Positions 13,215 to 21,095 of a DNA stretch of 23,406 bases are shown here, in pieces (within the stretch, counting starts at the first letter, position 1; the number at the start of each line of letters is the position of its first letter). A model generated the notes under the pieces. That model searched no databases and was not told the DNA's origin. It worked only from the letters and a program-made list of their open reading frames with translations. A program made the translations under genes and the position numbers. Source of the stretch: a virus; the IMG/VR virus record IMGVR_UViG_3300023257_000801, positions 1-23,406 of that record, one strand, 5' to 3'.

Positions 13215-13318
13215 GTTGTTATGATAAACAAGGAAATATTATATCTTGGTTGATAGGTCTTATGTGTGGTTTAGCTGCAAATGGGCTGATAGTATTATCT
13301 ATAATGATAACAATGTGA
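13196..13318 (+). CDS. Possible small membrane protein, 40 aa
   Basis: A frame overlapping the end of the protease gene encodes a clear membrane segment (ISWLIGLMCGLAANGLIVLS) before a TGA at 13316. A TTG at 13196 would give about 40 residues but has no good ribosome site; a later TTG would give only the membrane segment. Location just after an exported protease makes a tiny membrane partner plausible. The start is unresolved. Confidence 0.3.
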   Translation: MGKQSISCYDKQGNIISWLIGLMCGLAANGLIVLSIMITM

Positions 13319-13328
13319 GGCGTTAATA

Positions 13329-13520
13329 ATGAATGAATCACCAAATAAACTGTGGAACAACCTAGCTAAAAGAGGTGGTCACACAGTATACTCTTTTAAA
13401 GTCAATCTTTTTGCTATACGTGATTGGTGGATTGAAAGAAAGAAAAAGAAATTAGAATCATATAATTGGGGATATGAATGTGGATGTGGTGCTGTTGGTT
13501 ATTTATCGACTCCGTATTGA
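13329..13520 (+). CDS. Hypothetical basic protein, 63 aa
   Basis: ATG at 13329 after GTGAGGCGTTAATA. The product has a basic, Trp-containing middle (IRDWWIERKKKKLESYNW) and a C-terminal CGCGAVGYLS segment. No signal peptide or long hydrophobic stretch. Part of a string of tiny genes between the protease and the glycan cassette. Function unknown. Confidence 0.5.
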   Translation: MNESPNKLWNNLAKRGGHTVYSFKVNLFAIRDWWIERKKKKLESYNWGYECGCGAVGYLSTPY

Positions 13521-13563
13521 CCAGTACACGGTCTTCGTCTTGTGCGAAGAAAGGTAAAGAATA

Positions 13564-13680
13564 ATGATAACTGAACAGAAGCTCTATTTTAGGGATTGGA
13601 AAGTTAGCTGGCTAAGGTGGGTATGGACAAGAATTAAATTGTCGTTACTCAATATGTGGAATGGAATAAGATGGTGGTAA
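13564..13680 (+). CDS. Trp-rich mini-protein, 38 aa
   Basis: ATG at 13564 after GAAAGGTAAAGAATA. The product contains seven Trp in 38 residues, mixed with Arg/Lys and Leu (RDWKVSWLRWVWTRIK), which would make a cationic amphipathic helix able to lie on a membrane. A 6-bp hairpin TCTTCG/CGAAGA (13532-13550) lies just upstream of its ribosome site. No known family recognised. Confidence 0.45.
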   Translation: MITEQKLYFRDWKVSWLRWVWTRIKLSLLNMWNGIRWW

Positions 13681-13693
13681 ATTTAGAGGAGAT

Positions 13694-15211
13694 ATGACAG
13701 ATAAAGAATTGTATTTTGGGCCGGACGAGAAGATAGTGGTATTCTTTTCAATATCAGAATTAGGTTGGCACTTACAGATGCTACAAGGACGTATGAGACA
13801 ACTCAAACAAACTAAGTATCCAGATCATAAGTTCATTTGTTTTTGTGATTTAGATAGGCACGTATTTCATCAAGATTTCGTATTCACAACAATCGCCCTT
13901 CCCAACTTTTTCTACGAAGCGGGGCTAGAGCGAGATTGCTTTGAGGCACCTCCTCCAGAGTCTCCTCCAGGAGCACTTACAGATCCAGTTATGTATGCTC
14001 GTCTGATAGAGTACTTTAGGGGATTCTACGATCATACTTCTGAAAATACTGTGGAAATTTGGCCACCTAGAGGTTGCAGTCAATGGGCTAAGAATCAAAT
14101 TCAACTTTTCTGCAAATACACGACTGCGCCAATCCCCAATGAACGTCCGGTCATAACGATTTTTCCAAGGGGAAGGGCGAGAGCGGCAAATAGAAACGTA
14201 CCACCCTCTGTTTGGCACGGGATAGTGGATAGTCTGAAACAGACATTCACAGTAGTTTTAGCGGGCACACCGGAAGGTGCTTGTTTAGGCAATTATCCGA
14301 AAGACCAAAGTGTGATTAATTTGATAAGCGATACTCCAGATACTGAACGAATTATACAGTGGCTTAATACAAGTGTATGTTCCATTTCTTCACAGAGTGG
14401 GGGAACTCATATTAGCTTACTTTCAGGATGTCCTTCATATATCATAGGCCACGAAAGACAACGCCATTGTGTAGACGAAAATAGACTTAACACACCAACT
14501 ACTTTTAGAACTGTCCCTGGGAATAGTTATATGAGTATTAGTGCGGAGCAGGTGTTGGATGATGTGCAAACTTTTCTTTATAACTTGCAAGAGGCTGGCA
14601 TGTTCGAAAAATTGGACCGCCCGGCTCTTCGCAATTTACAAGGTCAGAAAGATCTTGTTGGTGTTGAGTTAGGAGTTTTCAAGGCGGCTAATGCAGCGAA
14701 TATTCTTCAGTTCCTTGACATTAAGAAGCTGTATTTAGTTGACCCATTTCTTAGTTATGCAGGGAAAGAATTGGACGTGAAGACTTCAGAGGAAATTGAA
14801 AAAACAGCAAACCTTAATTTGAGGCAGTATCCAGCAGACAAGGTGGAGTGGATTAAAAAGAAATCTGTTGATGCTGTTGATGACATCCCAGATGATTTGG
14901 ATTTTTGTTATCTTGATTCTGATCATACTTACGAAAATGTTATGGTTGAGCTTGAATTATACTACAAAAAAGTCAAAGATGGTGGAGTTATTGGTGGCCA
15001 CGATTACGATAAATCCTCTGCAGACAATGGGGTAAAACGTGCAGTGGACAGCTTTTTTAAGGAGAAGGGTTTGGAAGTTCATTCTAAGATGTGTCGTGAT
15101 AGTGGAGGTCATACTATAGATTGGTGGGTAATAAAACCTACTACGTATGATAAAGTGTTAGAGAGAGACGCAGATATTCTAAGAGAAATGATAGATAAGT
15201 CAATAGGGTAA
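13694..15211 (+). CDS. Glycosyltransferase-methyltransferase fusion
   Basis: 505 residues behind TTTAGAGGAGAT. The N-terminal part (about 1-300) looks like a GT-B glycosyltransferase of the heptosyltransferase/GT9 type: VITIFPRGRARAANRNVP (153-170), a VVLAGTPEG strand-turn (188-195) and a SQSGGTHISLLSGCPSYIIG acceptor/donor loop (233-252). The C-terminal part (about 315-482) is a class I SAM methyltransferase (Methyltransf_24-like): GVELGVFKAANA (323-334), YLVDPF (347-352), CYLDSDHTYENV (405-416) and GGVIGGHDY (430-438). Together they could add and methylate a sugar. Its last two codons and stop (ATA GGG TAA) belong to the repeated leader element at 15203. Confidence 0.75.
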   Translation: MTDKELYFGPDEKIVVFFSISELGWHLQMLQGRMRQLKQTKYPDHKFICFCDLDRHVFHQDFVFTTIALPNFFYEAGLERDCFEAPPPESPPGALTDPVMYARLIEYFRGFYDHTSENTVEIWPPRGCSQWAKNQIQLFCKYTTAPIPNERPVITIFPRGRARAANRNVPPSVWHGIVDSLKQTFTVVLAGTPEGACLGNYPKDQSVINLISDTPDTERIIQWLNTSVCSISSQSGGTHISLLSGCPSYIIGHERQRHCVDENRLNTPTTFRTVPGNSYMSISAEQVLDDVQTFLYNLQEAGMFEKLDRPALRNLQGQKDLVGVELGVFKAANAANILQFLDIKKLYLVDPFLSYAGKELDVKTSEEIEKTANLNLRQYPADKVEWIKKKSVDAVDDIPDDLDFCYLDSDHTYENVMVELELYYKKVKDGGVIGGHDYDKSSADNGVKRAVDSFFKEKGLEVHSKMCRDSGGHTIDWWVIKPTTYDKVLERDADILREMIDKSIG

Positions 15212-15274
15212 GAGTCTAATTAACTCTGAATGGGGGTGCCTCTATCACCCCCAACCCTTAACCTATAGAGGAGG
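15203..15274 (+). promoter_or_regulatory. Pseudoknotted leader RNA, copy 2
   Basis: Same fold as copy 1: outer stem 15203-15212/15257-15266, hairpin 15211-15215/15223-15227, hairpin GGGGGTG 15232-15238/CACCCCC 15246-15252. Loop CCTCTAT (15239-15245) pairs with ATAGAGG (15265-15271), which overlaps the AGAGGAGG ribosome site. Compared with copy 1, two loop bases and their two partner bases have changed together. The element begins inside the upstream coding sequence and supplies its stop codon. Confidence 0.85.
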
Positions 15275-15281
15275 TAGAGAG

Positions 15282-15425
15282 ATGCGTAGTAATAAGAAAA
15301 AAACAATAGAATTTATTATGGGGTATGCCGCAGGTAGGAGAGGGGATGAGCTCTTATCCAAGATATACATAAACAATAAGATTAAGTTGAAATTTAAGTG
15401 TGGTAGAAAAGGGCACATATTTTGA
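15282..15425 (+). pseudogene. Homing-endonuclease zinc-repeat remnant, 47 codons
   Basis: The frame starts correctly after the copy 2 leader and encodes one partial repeat of the family found in the 9255 gene: KKTIEFIMGYAAG, then DELLSKIYINNKIKLKFKC and GHIF. It matches the consensus KKTIEEIRxYIE-YxLLSxxYxN-TKLLxxC-KGHEF. It stops at a TGA where the Trp and closing CxxC should follow, and no nuclease domain remains. The next gene starts 18 bases on, in the same frame. Most likely a decayed or deleted homing endonuclease; a small functional DNA-binding peptide is less likely because half the zinc site is gone. Confidence 0.75.
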
Positions 15426-15443
15426 TCTACAAGAGAGGAATGT

Positions 15444-16346
15444 ATGCAACCAATAATAGTCATTGGCGTATCAGACGTAGAATCATCAACTACAGTATCA
15501 ATTTGTAAAGCATTTGCTAAGATCCGACCAGTCATACCTATTAATTATAGGACGATTATATGGAGATTCGGAATGCCATATTTCGAGCGGCTTGTTTTAG
15601 ATACTGTAAAAAAGTATGATCCCTATATGATGTTCTGCTGCAAGATTAATGGCGTTAATCCGCAACTTCTTAAAGATTGTAGTGAGCTTACAAAAGTAAT
15701 TTATTGGCTCATGGACCCTCCAGAAACAGGAAAACAGTGCGGGGCAATACCTTTAGCTAAAGCTTCTCATTTCTCATTTTGTAGTGGGGGCGGTGCAGTA
15801 CAGTGGATGATAGATGAAGGCGTTGAAAATTGTCATTTGGTGTTTGATGGCTGTGATACTGATATTTTTAAGCCAGTTCCAGCTGTATCTAATTATATGG
15901 CTGATATCTCTTTTATAGGAGCTAAGAATCAAGAAAGGGACCTTTTCTTACAGGCCTTAGCAAACAATGGATTCCACACAAAAGCATATGGTTCAGGCTA
16001 CAGTAAGTCAGTCATCAATAAAGAATTCGCCCAAGTCTGCAACAGCTCAAAGATGATGTTATCTATGAACACATACAATCATCCAGACTATTTCTCAAAT
16101 AGACTTTTACGGTATATGGGATGTGGGTCATGCGTCTTACACTATGATCCGACAGAAACCTTACAGAAATATTTTAAACATATGAAAGAGATAGTCTTAT
16201 TCAAAGACAAAGAAGACTTGGTAGAGAAAGCTAAGTCACTTACAGATGAGCAAATTGGTAATATTGGTTTGGGCGGTAGGGATCGTACGATTAAACACTA
16301 TACTTGGAGCCATACGACTAACCACATCCTTCAGAGAATAAAATGA
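15444..16346 (+). CDS. CgeB-like glycosyltransferase
   Basis: 300 residues, ATG at 15444 behind AGAGAGGAATGT. The C-terminal half carries the glycosyltransferase family 1 type motif of CgeB-like proteins (PF13524): NSSKMMLSMNTYNHPDYFSN followed by RLLRYMGCGSCVL, and the tail segment GRDRTIKHYTWSHTTN. The N-terminal half is a Rossmann-like domain (IIVIGVSDVESS; VIYWLMDPPETG; CHLVFDGCDTDIF). It should transfer a sugar from a nucleotide donor to a glycan in the cytoplasm. It overlaps the next gene by ATGA, opening a coupled run of genes to 23136. Confidence 0.75.
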   Translation: MQPIIVIGVSDVESSTTVSICKAFAKIRPVIPINYRTIIWRFGMPYFERLVLDTVKKYDPYMMFCCKINGVNPQLLKDCSELTKVIYWLMDPPETGKQCGAIPLAKASHFSFCSGGGAVQWMIDEGVENCHLVFDGCDTDIFKPVPAVSNYMADISFIGAKNQERDLFLQALANNGFHTKAYGSGYSKSVINKEFAQVCNSSKMMLSMNTYNHPDYFSNRLLRYMGCGSCVLHYDPTETLQKYFKHMKEIVLFKDKEDLVEKAKSLTDEQIGNIGLGGRDRTIKHYTWSHTTNHILQRIK

Positions 16347-17293
16347 AAATATTACTGATGTTTGATAGATATATCCCCCGCGATAGTAGGACGCGCGTTG
16401 GTTTTGCAGCTAAGTTAGGGGGAGACACACACGAATTTATGGTATATGGCCCAGGTGAAGATAGCAAAGTATCTCCAGTTGAATATGATGAGAAGATTAC
16501 TGCAAAGGATTTATTAGATCTCACTCATCCAGATGTCTTACTTTTCTTATTCTATTCTCCTAGGAGTTATGACTGGGTTCCAAAAGATATTTGTAAATTG
16601 TCAATTCCATCAGTAATTGTGGAAGAGGATCACTATATAGTTGGAAGAGATGATAGTGTTTTTGATTGGTATAAAGAGATGAACTTCTCCCTATTAGTTC
16701 GTAGACATTACTATGATGAGAAAGCTCCTATGTCGTCAGTATGGCTACCATTTAGTGCTAATGAATGGGAGTTTGAACCTACAGACGGGGTAAGATTAAA
16801 CAAGATCGGGTTTGCAGGAAGTTGGAGAAGTAGCCAACCAGCATATGATATAAGACGAAAAGCTATTAGTGTTTTAGTTGAGAGTGGGCAGTTAGACAAA
16901 AAGTATGGTAGAATTTGGGGCAAAGAGTATACAAATTATTTACAGGAACATATTGGTTGTTTGGCTTGTACTGGGGGATTTTTACATACACCACTAGCTA
17001 AAACATTCGAGATACCACTTTGTGGTACTGCAATGCTAACTAACAGAATGGAAGAGGAAAAGTTGTTGTGGGGCAAAGATAAGTGCTATTTTGAGTATAA
17101 AGATGATATGTCAGATATAGTTGATGTTGCTAATGTGATTTTAAATGACAAGGATCAGGTTGCAGAAGTAACAGCTAATGCCTTGAGGGAAGTTAGAGCT
17201 AAACATACTGATGAGAAAAGGCTTATAGAATTTGAAAATATACTAGAGGGATTAATAGCGGGTAAAGAAATACCACGAATTTGGGGTCAATAA
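16343..17293 (+). CDS. CgeB-like glycosyltransferase
   Basis: 316 residues, starting inside the previous stop (ATGA). The N-terminal domain begins KILLMFDRYIPRDSRTR; a central KIGFAGSWRSSQPAYDIRRK (about 152-171) begins the second Rossmann domain, followed by GCLACTGGFLHTPLAKTFEI and PLCGTAMLTNR, the CgeB-family pattern of donor-binding loop. The C-terminal helix (EVTANALREVRAKHTDEKRL) is typical. It overlaps the next gene by one base (TAATG). Sugar donor and acceptor cannot be read from sequence. Confidence 0.72.
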   Translation: MKILLMFDRYIPRDSRTRVGFAAKLGGDTHEFMVYGPGEDSKVSPVEYDEKITAKDLLDLTHPDVLLFLFYSPRSYDWVPKDICKLSIPSVIVEEDHYIVGRDDSVFDWYKEMNFSLLVRRHYYDEKAPMSSVWLPFSANEWEFEPTDGVRLNKIGFAGSWRSSQPAYDIRRKAISVLVESGQLDKKYGRIWGKEYTNYLQEHIGCLACTGGFLHTPLAKTFEIPLCGTAMLTNRMEEEKLLWGKDKCYFEYKDDMSDIVDVANVILNDKDQVAEVTANALREVRAKHTDEKRLIEFENILEGLIAGKEIPRIWGQ

Positions 17294-18009
17294 TGGAAAA
17301 CAGATTTTTGATTTTTAGTTGTGGATTTAATTGTGAAGATTATATTAGGGAACATTTACTTAGTGTTGCAGCACAAACATATAAGAACTATACACATATT
17401 TTAGTTGATGACGCTAGTACAGATAGGACTGTTAGAGTTGCCCTGTCAACTTGTACTGATGCTTTAATCATAGAGAATAACGAGAATAAGGGGTGGTTGT
17501 ATAATTCAGTTGACTATTTACGCCCAGAAGATGATGATATTGTAGTTATCTTAGATGCTGACGATTTGTTTAGTACCCCATATGTACTACAGATTTTAGA
17601 TGCTGTATACAAGAAAGAATCACCGTGGATGACATATGGTAGCTTTATTTGGAAAACTAAAAACATTGTAGAAGGTAAGGCTTATCCTGAAGAATGTGAC
17701 TATAGAAATTTTGAGTGGCGGGCGGTTCACTTACAGACCTTTAAGGGGTTTTTATGGAATGAAATAGATAAAGATGACTTTATTCTTCCAGCTGGGAGCT
17801 ATGCCCAAAGTTGCTATGATCAAGCAGTGATGATACCGATCTTGGAGATGGTCCCTTTTGAGAAACAAATGTTCATTTCAGATGTTCTTTATGTTTATAA
17901 TGATGGTAATCCTTTAAATATAGGGCACACTAGGAAGCAGGAACAGATAGATAATGAAATGTATTTTCGTGGTTTACCCGAATATGAGGAATTAGAAGTA
18001 TGCGAGTAG
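17293..18009 (+). CDS. GT2-family glycosyltransferase
   Basis: 238 residues from the ATG at 17293, chosen because it overlaps the preceding stop; an upstream in-frame TTG lies inside the previous gene. GT-A fold with nucleotide-sugar motifs: SVAAQTYKNYTHILVDDAST (24-43), then VVILDADD (85-92) containing the metal-binding DxD, and an ED-like region around SCYDQAVMIPI. The last 10 bases overlap the radical SAM gene. Part of the surface-glycan operon. Confidence 0.82.
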   Translation: MENRFLIFSCGFNCEDYIREHLLSVAAQTYKNYTHILVDDASTDRTVRVALSTCTDALIIENNENKGWLYNSVDYLRPEDDDIVVILDADDLFSTPYVLQILDAVYKKESPWMTYGSFIWKTKNIVEGKAYPEECDYRNFEWRAVHLQTFKGFLWNEIDKDDFILPAGSYAQSCYDQAVMIPILEMVPFEKQMFISDVLYVYNDGNPLNIGHTRKQEQIDNEMYFRGLPEYEELEVCE

Positions 18010-19067
18010 CACTATTAACAGCTAAACCTAATGAAGATTGCTTAGTAGGACCTCACCGTTTTGCGACTGACGAGAAGAGATTTCCAATAGGAATCGGTAT
18101 GCTATATTCGGTTCTTAAACAGAACCATATTGATGTTGAAATATTTGATAGATATTGTGCCCCTAATGCTTGGGACAAAGATAACTTTGAAGACTATAGT
18201 TTTGTTGGTATCTACACAGCTTCGGTCTGTACAGATGATATATTTGATAGTATAGATAAGTTGAAATGTGAAGTTATTGCAGTTGGTGGTCCTCACGCAT
18301 ACCTCTATCCAGATAGTTTTCCTGAGAAGGTATCTTATATTGTTAGAGGTGAGGCAGAAAAGATCATTGTACCATTGGTTAATGAAGAGTTTATTGAGAG
18401 AGTCATAACAACAGATAGGATAAAGAACTTAGATGAACTACCCAGATACCCCTATGGTATATTCCTCAACAGGGACATATACACATGGGAGTACCCATTT
18501 AGCAAAACAACTCCTATTGTAGTTGTCAATAGCTCACGCGGATGCCCATTCAATTGCTCATTCTGTAGTGTTAAGAAGATTTGGGGTCGTGTATATACGT
18601 ACTATTCTGCAGAGAGGGTATTAGACGATTTACAGTACATCAAATCTATTGGTGGTAAGGGAGTCTATTATCGAGAGGATAACTTCACCTGTAACAAGAA
18701 AAGACTCATAGAGCTCTGTGAACTTATGATTAAGAACAACGTTAATCTCGAATTCGCCTGTGAATCTAGAGTGGATACTGTAGACTATGAGACAATGAAA
18801 TTAATGAAAGATGCTGGATGTGTAGGATTTTACGTTGGCGTTGAAAGTCTATCTAATAGAATGCTCGATATATATAATAAAGGAGTTACCTCAGATCAAA
18901 CCATAGAATTCTTTGAGAATGCCAATAAGCTTGGTATAAAAACAGCAGCCAGTATGATAAAAGGACATCCAGAAGAGACTGTAGAAGATATAAGAATACA
19001 AAATAGGTTAATTCATAAATTAAAACCCACAATGTTATGGTATAATCAGTTCAGGAGTGAGGGATGA
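18000..19067 (+). CDS. B12-binding-type radical SAM protein
   Basis: 355 residues. Residues about 1-140 form a cobalamin-binding-like Rossmann domain (IGIGMLYSVLKQN, VIAVGGPHA, YIVRGEAE) without the DxHxxG cobalt-ligand motif. The radical SAM core follows, with C182-x3-C186-x2-C189 in RGCPFNCSFC binding the 4Fe-4S cluster, a GGKGVYYREDNF strand and CESRVDT, then VGVESLSNRMLD. The reading frame ends soon after KPTMLWYNQF, where relatives usually run on further, so it may be shortened at the C-terminus. In a glycan operon it could methylate or rearrange a sugar or lipid; the substrate is unknown. It overlaps the next start by ATGA. Confidence 0.82.
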   Translation: MRVALLTAKPNEDCLVGPHRFATDEKRFPIGIGMLYSVLKQNHIDVEIFDRYCAPNAWDKDNFEDYSFVGIYTASVCTDDIFDSIDKLKCEVIAVGGPHAYLYPDSFPEKVSYIVRGEAEKIIVPLVNEEFIERVITTDRIKNLDELPRYPYGIFLNRDIYTWEYPFSKTTPIVVVNSSRGCPFNCSFCSVKKIWGRVYTYYSAERVLDDLQYIKSIGGKGVYYREDNFTCNKKRLIELCELMIKNNVNLEFACESRVDTVDYETMKLMKDAGCVGFYVGVESLSNRMLDIYNKGVTSDQTIEFFENANKLGIKTAASMIKGHPEETVEDIRIQNRLIHKLKPTMLWYNQFRSEG

Positions 19068-19453
19068 TTAAATTAAACTTAGGTTGTGGCGGAAGACCTC
19101 TTAAGGGCTATATCAATGTTGACTGGGATACTTTAGATGAGTTAAGGGTGAGATATCCCACATATAAATTTGATGATGATTTGATTGTTAAGCAGTACGA
19201 TATATTTAATCTCCCATTTGAAGATAATTCAGTTGATGAAGTTAGAGCAGATGCTTTATTAGAACATCTATCTTTTAAGGAAGAGCCGATATTCCTATAT
19301 GAGGTTAAGAGAGTACTGAAATCGAATGGTATATTCAAATTTTCTGTGCCCGACTTTGCTAACTTAGTAAAGAAATGGTTAATTGGAGTTGATGATTGGA
19401 AAGACTATGAGAATATTAGAATGACAATCTTACAGGAGATGCTACAATGTTAG
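19064..19453 (+). CDS. SAM methyltransferase, short
   Basis: 129 residues with the class I methyltransferase core: KLNLGCGGRPLKGYINVDW (residues 3-21, SAM-binding loop), YDIFNLPFEDNSVDEVRAD (45-63), HLSFKE and an EVKRVLKSNGIFKFSVPD segment (80-97). It ends at TILQEMLQC, about where the last strands of a full domain would begin, so it looks truncated by some 50-80 residues. The following gene starts inside its last codons (7-base overlap), which suggests a deletion joined the two. Activity is doubtful. Confidence 0.72.
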   Translation: MIKLNLGCGGRPLKGYINVDWDTLDELRVRYPTYKFDDDLIVKQYDIFNLPFEDNSVDEVRADALLEHLSFKEEPIFLYEVKRVLKSNGIFKFSVPDFANLVKKWLIGVDDWKDYENIRMTILQEMLQC

Positions 19454-20253
19454 TAAGTGTTGTATTATTATTGTATAATTCTATGGGCTTTTTAAAAGAA
19501 ACTATGGATTCTATTTTATCACAGACATTTACAGACTTCGAATTGATTATAATAGATGATTGCTCTACAGATGGGTTATATAAGACATGTAAGGGTTATA
19601 ATGATGATAGAATTAAACTACATCGAAATAAAATCAATGCTGGGGTATTTAAAGCTGGACCAAAGGCATATGAATTGAGTACTGGAAAATATTTTCTTGT
19701 TGCTGGTCATGATGATATAATATCCCCAAATTATTTAGAGTCTTTAATTGTACCATTAGAGGAAGATAATGATGTAGTTATAGCTTTTCCAGATATCTAT
19801 ACTATAAGGTATAATGATAGCTACGAAGGTAAAGAATTGTTGGATCTGTCGGAATTGTATGAAGATGTTGATTGTATAGAAAACGCAAAGACTTATATGT
19901 TTATGCCTGAAAGTGGTGGTAAGGCCAATATATATCATAGTTTGATTCGTAAGAGTGCTATGGAAAAAACAGCAACGTTATTTAAGCCATACAATGTTGT
20001 AGGTTGGGGGGATGATTACCTACACATTTTTCATTTGATGCTTAGTGGTAAAATAAAGCATGTGAAAGATACATATTTATATAAGAGAATTATTCCTGGC
20101 AATAGATGGTCTGGTAAGGGGGATATAGGACCTGCTAAAAAGGATTACTTGAATACATATAAATCAATTATAAAATCGTACCCTCTTCCAGATGATATCA
20201 GGATTTCTTTATTGAAAGAAGCTGATAAGAAAGTGACCCAAGGTATAAGATGA
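19447..20253 (+). CDS. GT2-family glycosyltransferase
   Basis: 268 residues. GT-A signatures: VSVVLLLYNSMGFLKETMDS (3-22), LSQTFTDFELIIIDDCSTDG (24-43), and LVAGHDDIISPNYLE (about 79-93), where GHDD takes the place of the usual DxDD metal-binding motif. A later WGDDYLHIFHL fits the catalytic ED region. Overlaps the next gene by ATGA. Confidence 0.82.
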   Translation: MLVSVVLLLYNSMGFLKETMDSILSQTFTDFELIIIDDCSTDGLYKTCKGYNDDRIKLHRNKINAGVFKAGPKAYELSTGKYFLVAGHDDIISPNYLESLIVPLEEDNDVVIAFPDIYTIRYNDSYEGKELLDLSELYEDVDCIENAKTYMFMPESGGKANIYHSLIRKSAMEKTATLFKPYNVVGWGDDYLHIFHLMLSGKIKHVKDTYLYKRIIPGNRWSGKGDIGPAKKDYLNTYKSIIKSYPLPDDIRISLLKEADKKVTQGIR

Positions 20254-21095
20254 CTTCAATGTTTAAAGTGAATTTGGATGGTAGCATAAATAGTATGTCA
20301 GAAAAACCAAAAACTATAGTTGGTTTTTTACATATACCTAAGACTGGCGGAACAACTATAATACAAGAAGAAACTGATGAACCCTACATGTTATCTAATA
20401 TGAAAGATTTGGGGCATGGATGGATTGTACACAAAGATGGCATACCAAATCCTATATACGAATATCATGATTCTGATAGGGCAGATCTTAAACTTCCAAG
20501 CCTTGAGCTTGTTAAAAACTTAAAGGTATTTTGTAATGTTAGAAACATATTTAGTTGGTTAGTTAGCTATTTAGAACATGCTGCTGGATGGACTGAGAGA
20601 TATAGGAATGTTGATCATTATGATTACGGAACAGCCCAAAGGGGATTTGATTATCTAATAAAAACTATATCTGATAGAGAAGATATATGGCCCAATAGAA
20701 AGTTTATATTTTTTCCTGTGTTTTGTTCTAATGGTAATATAGCAGTTGATTGGATAAATAGAACAGAAACTTTAAGAGAAGATTTGTCTATTATGTCATA
20801 TCATTATAAGGTAGCTTTTGATTCTTCTCTACCAAACCAACGTGTGGGTGTTCATAGAGATTATAGAGAGTATTATACTACAGAACTAATTGATATAGTT
20901 TATGAAACTTGGGGTAGAGAGCTTAGATTATACGAATATGAATATGAAACTCCACCAGAACAGGAAAATATAAATCCTATTCAATCACCAAAATGTGGTG
21001 GTTTATATCGAGAGATAACCAAAAGAGAAAAGGATACTATAAAATATCATTGGTATAGTGACAGTTTCGTAGATGTAAGAGAGTTAAAGATATGA
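20250..21095 (+). CDS. Sulfotransferase-like protein
   Basis: 281 residues. FLHIPKTGGTT (26-36) is the 5'-phosphosulfate binding loop of PAPS-dependent sulfotransferases, and FCNVRNIFSWLVSYLEH (94-110) fits the 3'-phosphate site (R98 and a downstream Ser, S102 or S106). The C-terminal half includes RTETLREDL and VGVHRDYREYYTTELI, patterns seen in the Sulfotransfer_2 type. It would transfer sulfate to a glycan hydroxyl in the cytoplasm. Starts inside the preceding stop (ATGA) and overlaps the next by ATGA. Substrate unknown. Confidence 0.78.
   Translation: MTSMFKVNLDGSINSMSEKPKTIVGFLHIPKTGGTTIIQEETDEPYMLSNMKDLGHGWIVHKDGIPNPIYEYHDSDRADLKLPSLELVKNLKVFCNVRNIFSWLVSYLEHAAGWTERYRNVDHYDYGTAQRGFDYLIKTISDREDIWPNRKFIFFPVFCSNGNIAVDWINRTETLREDLSIMSYHYKVAFDSSLPNQRVGVHRDYREYYTTELIDIVYETWGRELRLYEYEYETPPEQENINPIQSPKCGGLYREITKREKDTIKYHWYSDSFVDVRELKI

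Noticed and set aside
15282-16346. The endonuclease remnant and the following glycosyltransferase share one frame, separated by a single TGA, suggesting TGA recoding or a fusion protein.
   Set aside because: TGA is used as an ordinary stop elsewhere (for example 16346, 19067 and 22009, in ATGA overlaps). The glycosyltransferase has its own GAGAGG ribosome site and ATG, and the bases between do not continue the zinc repeat.
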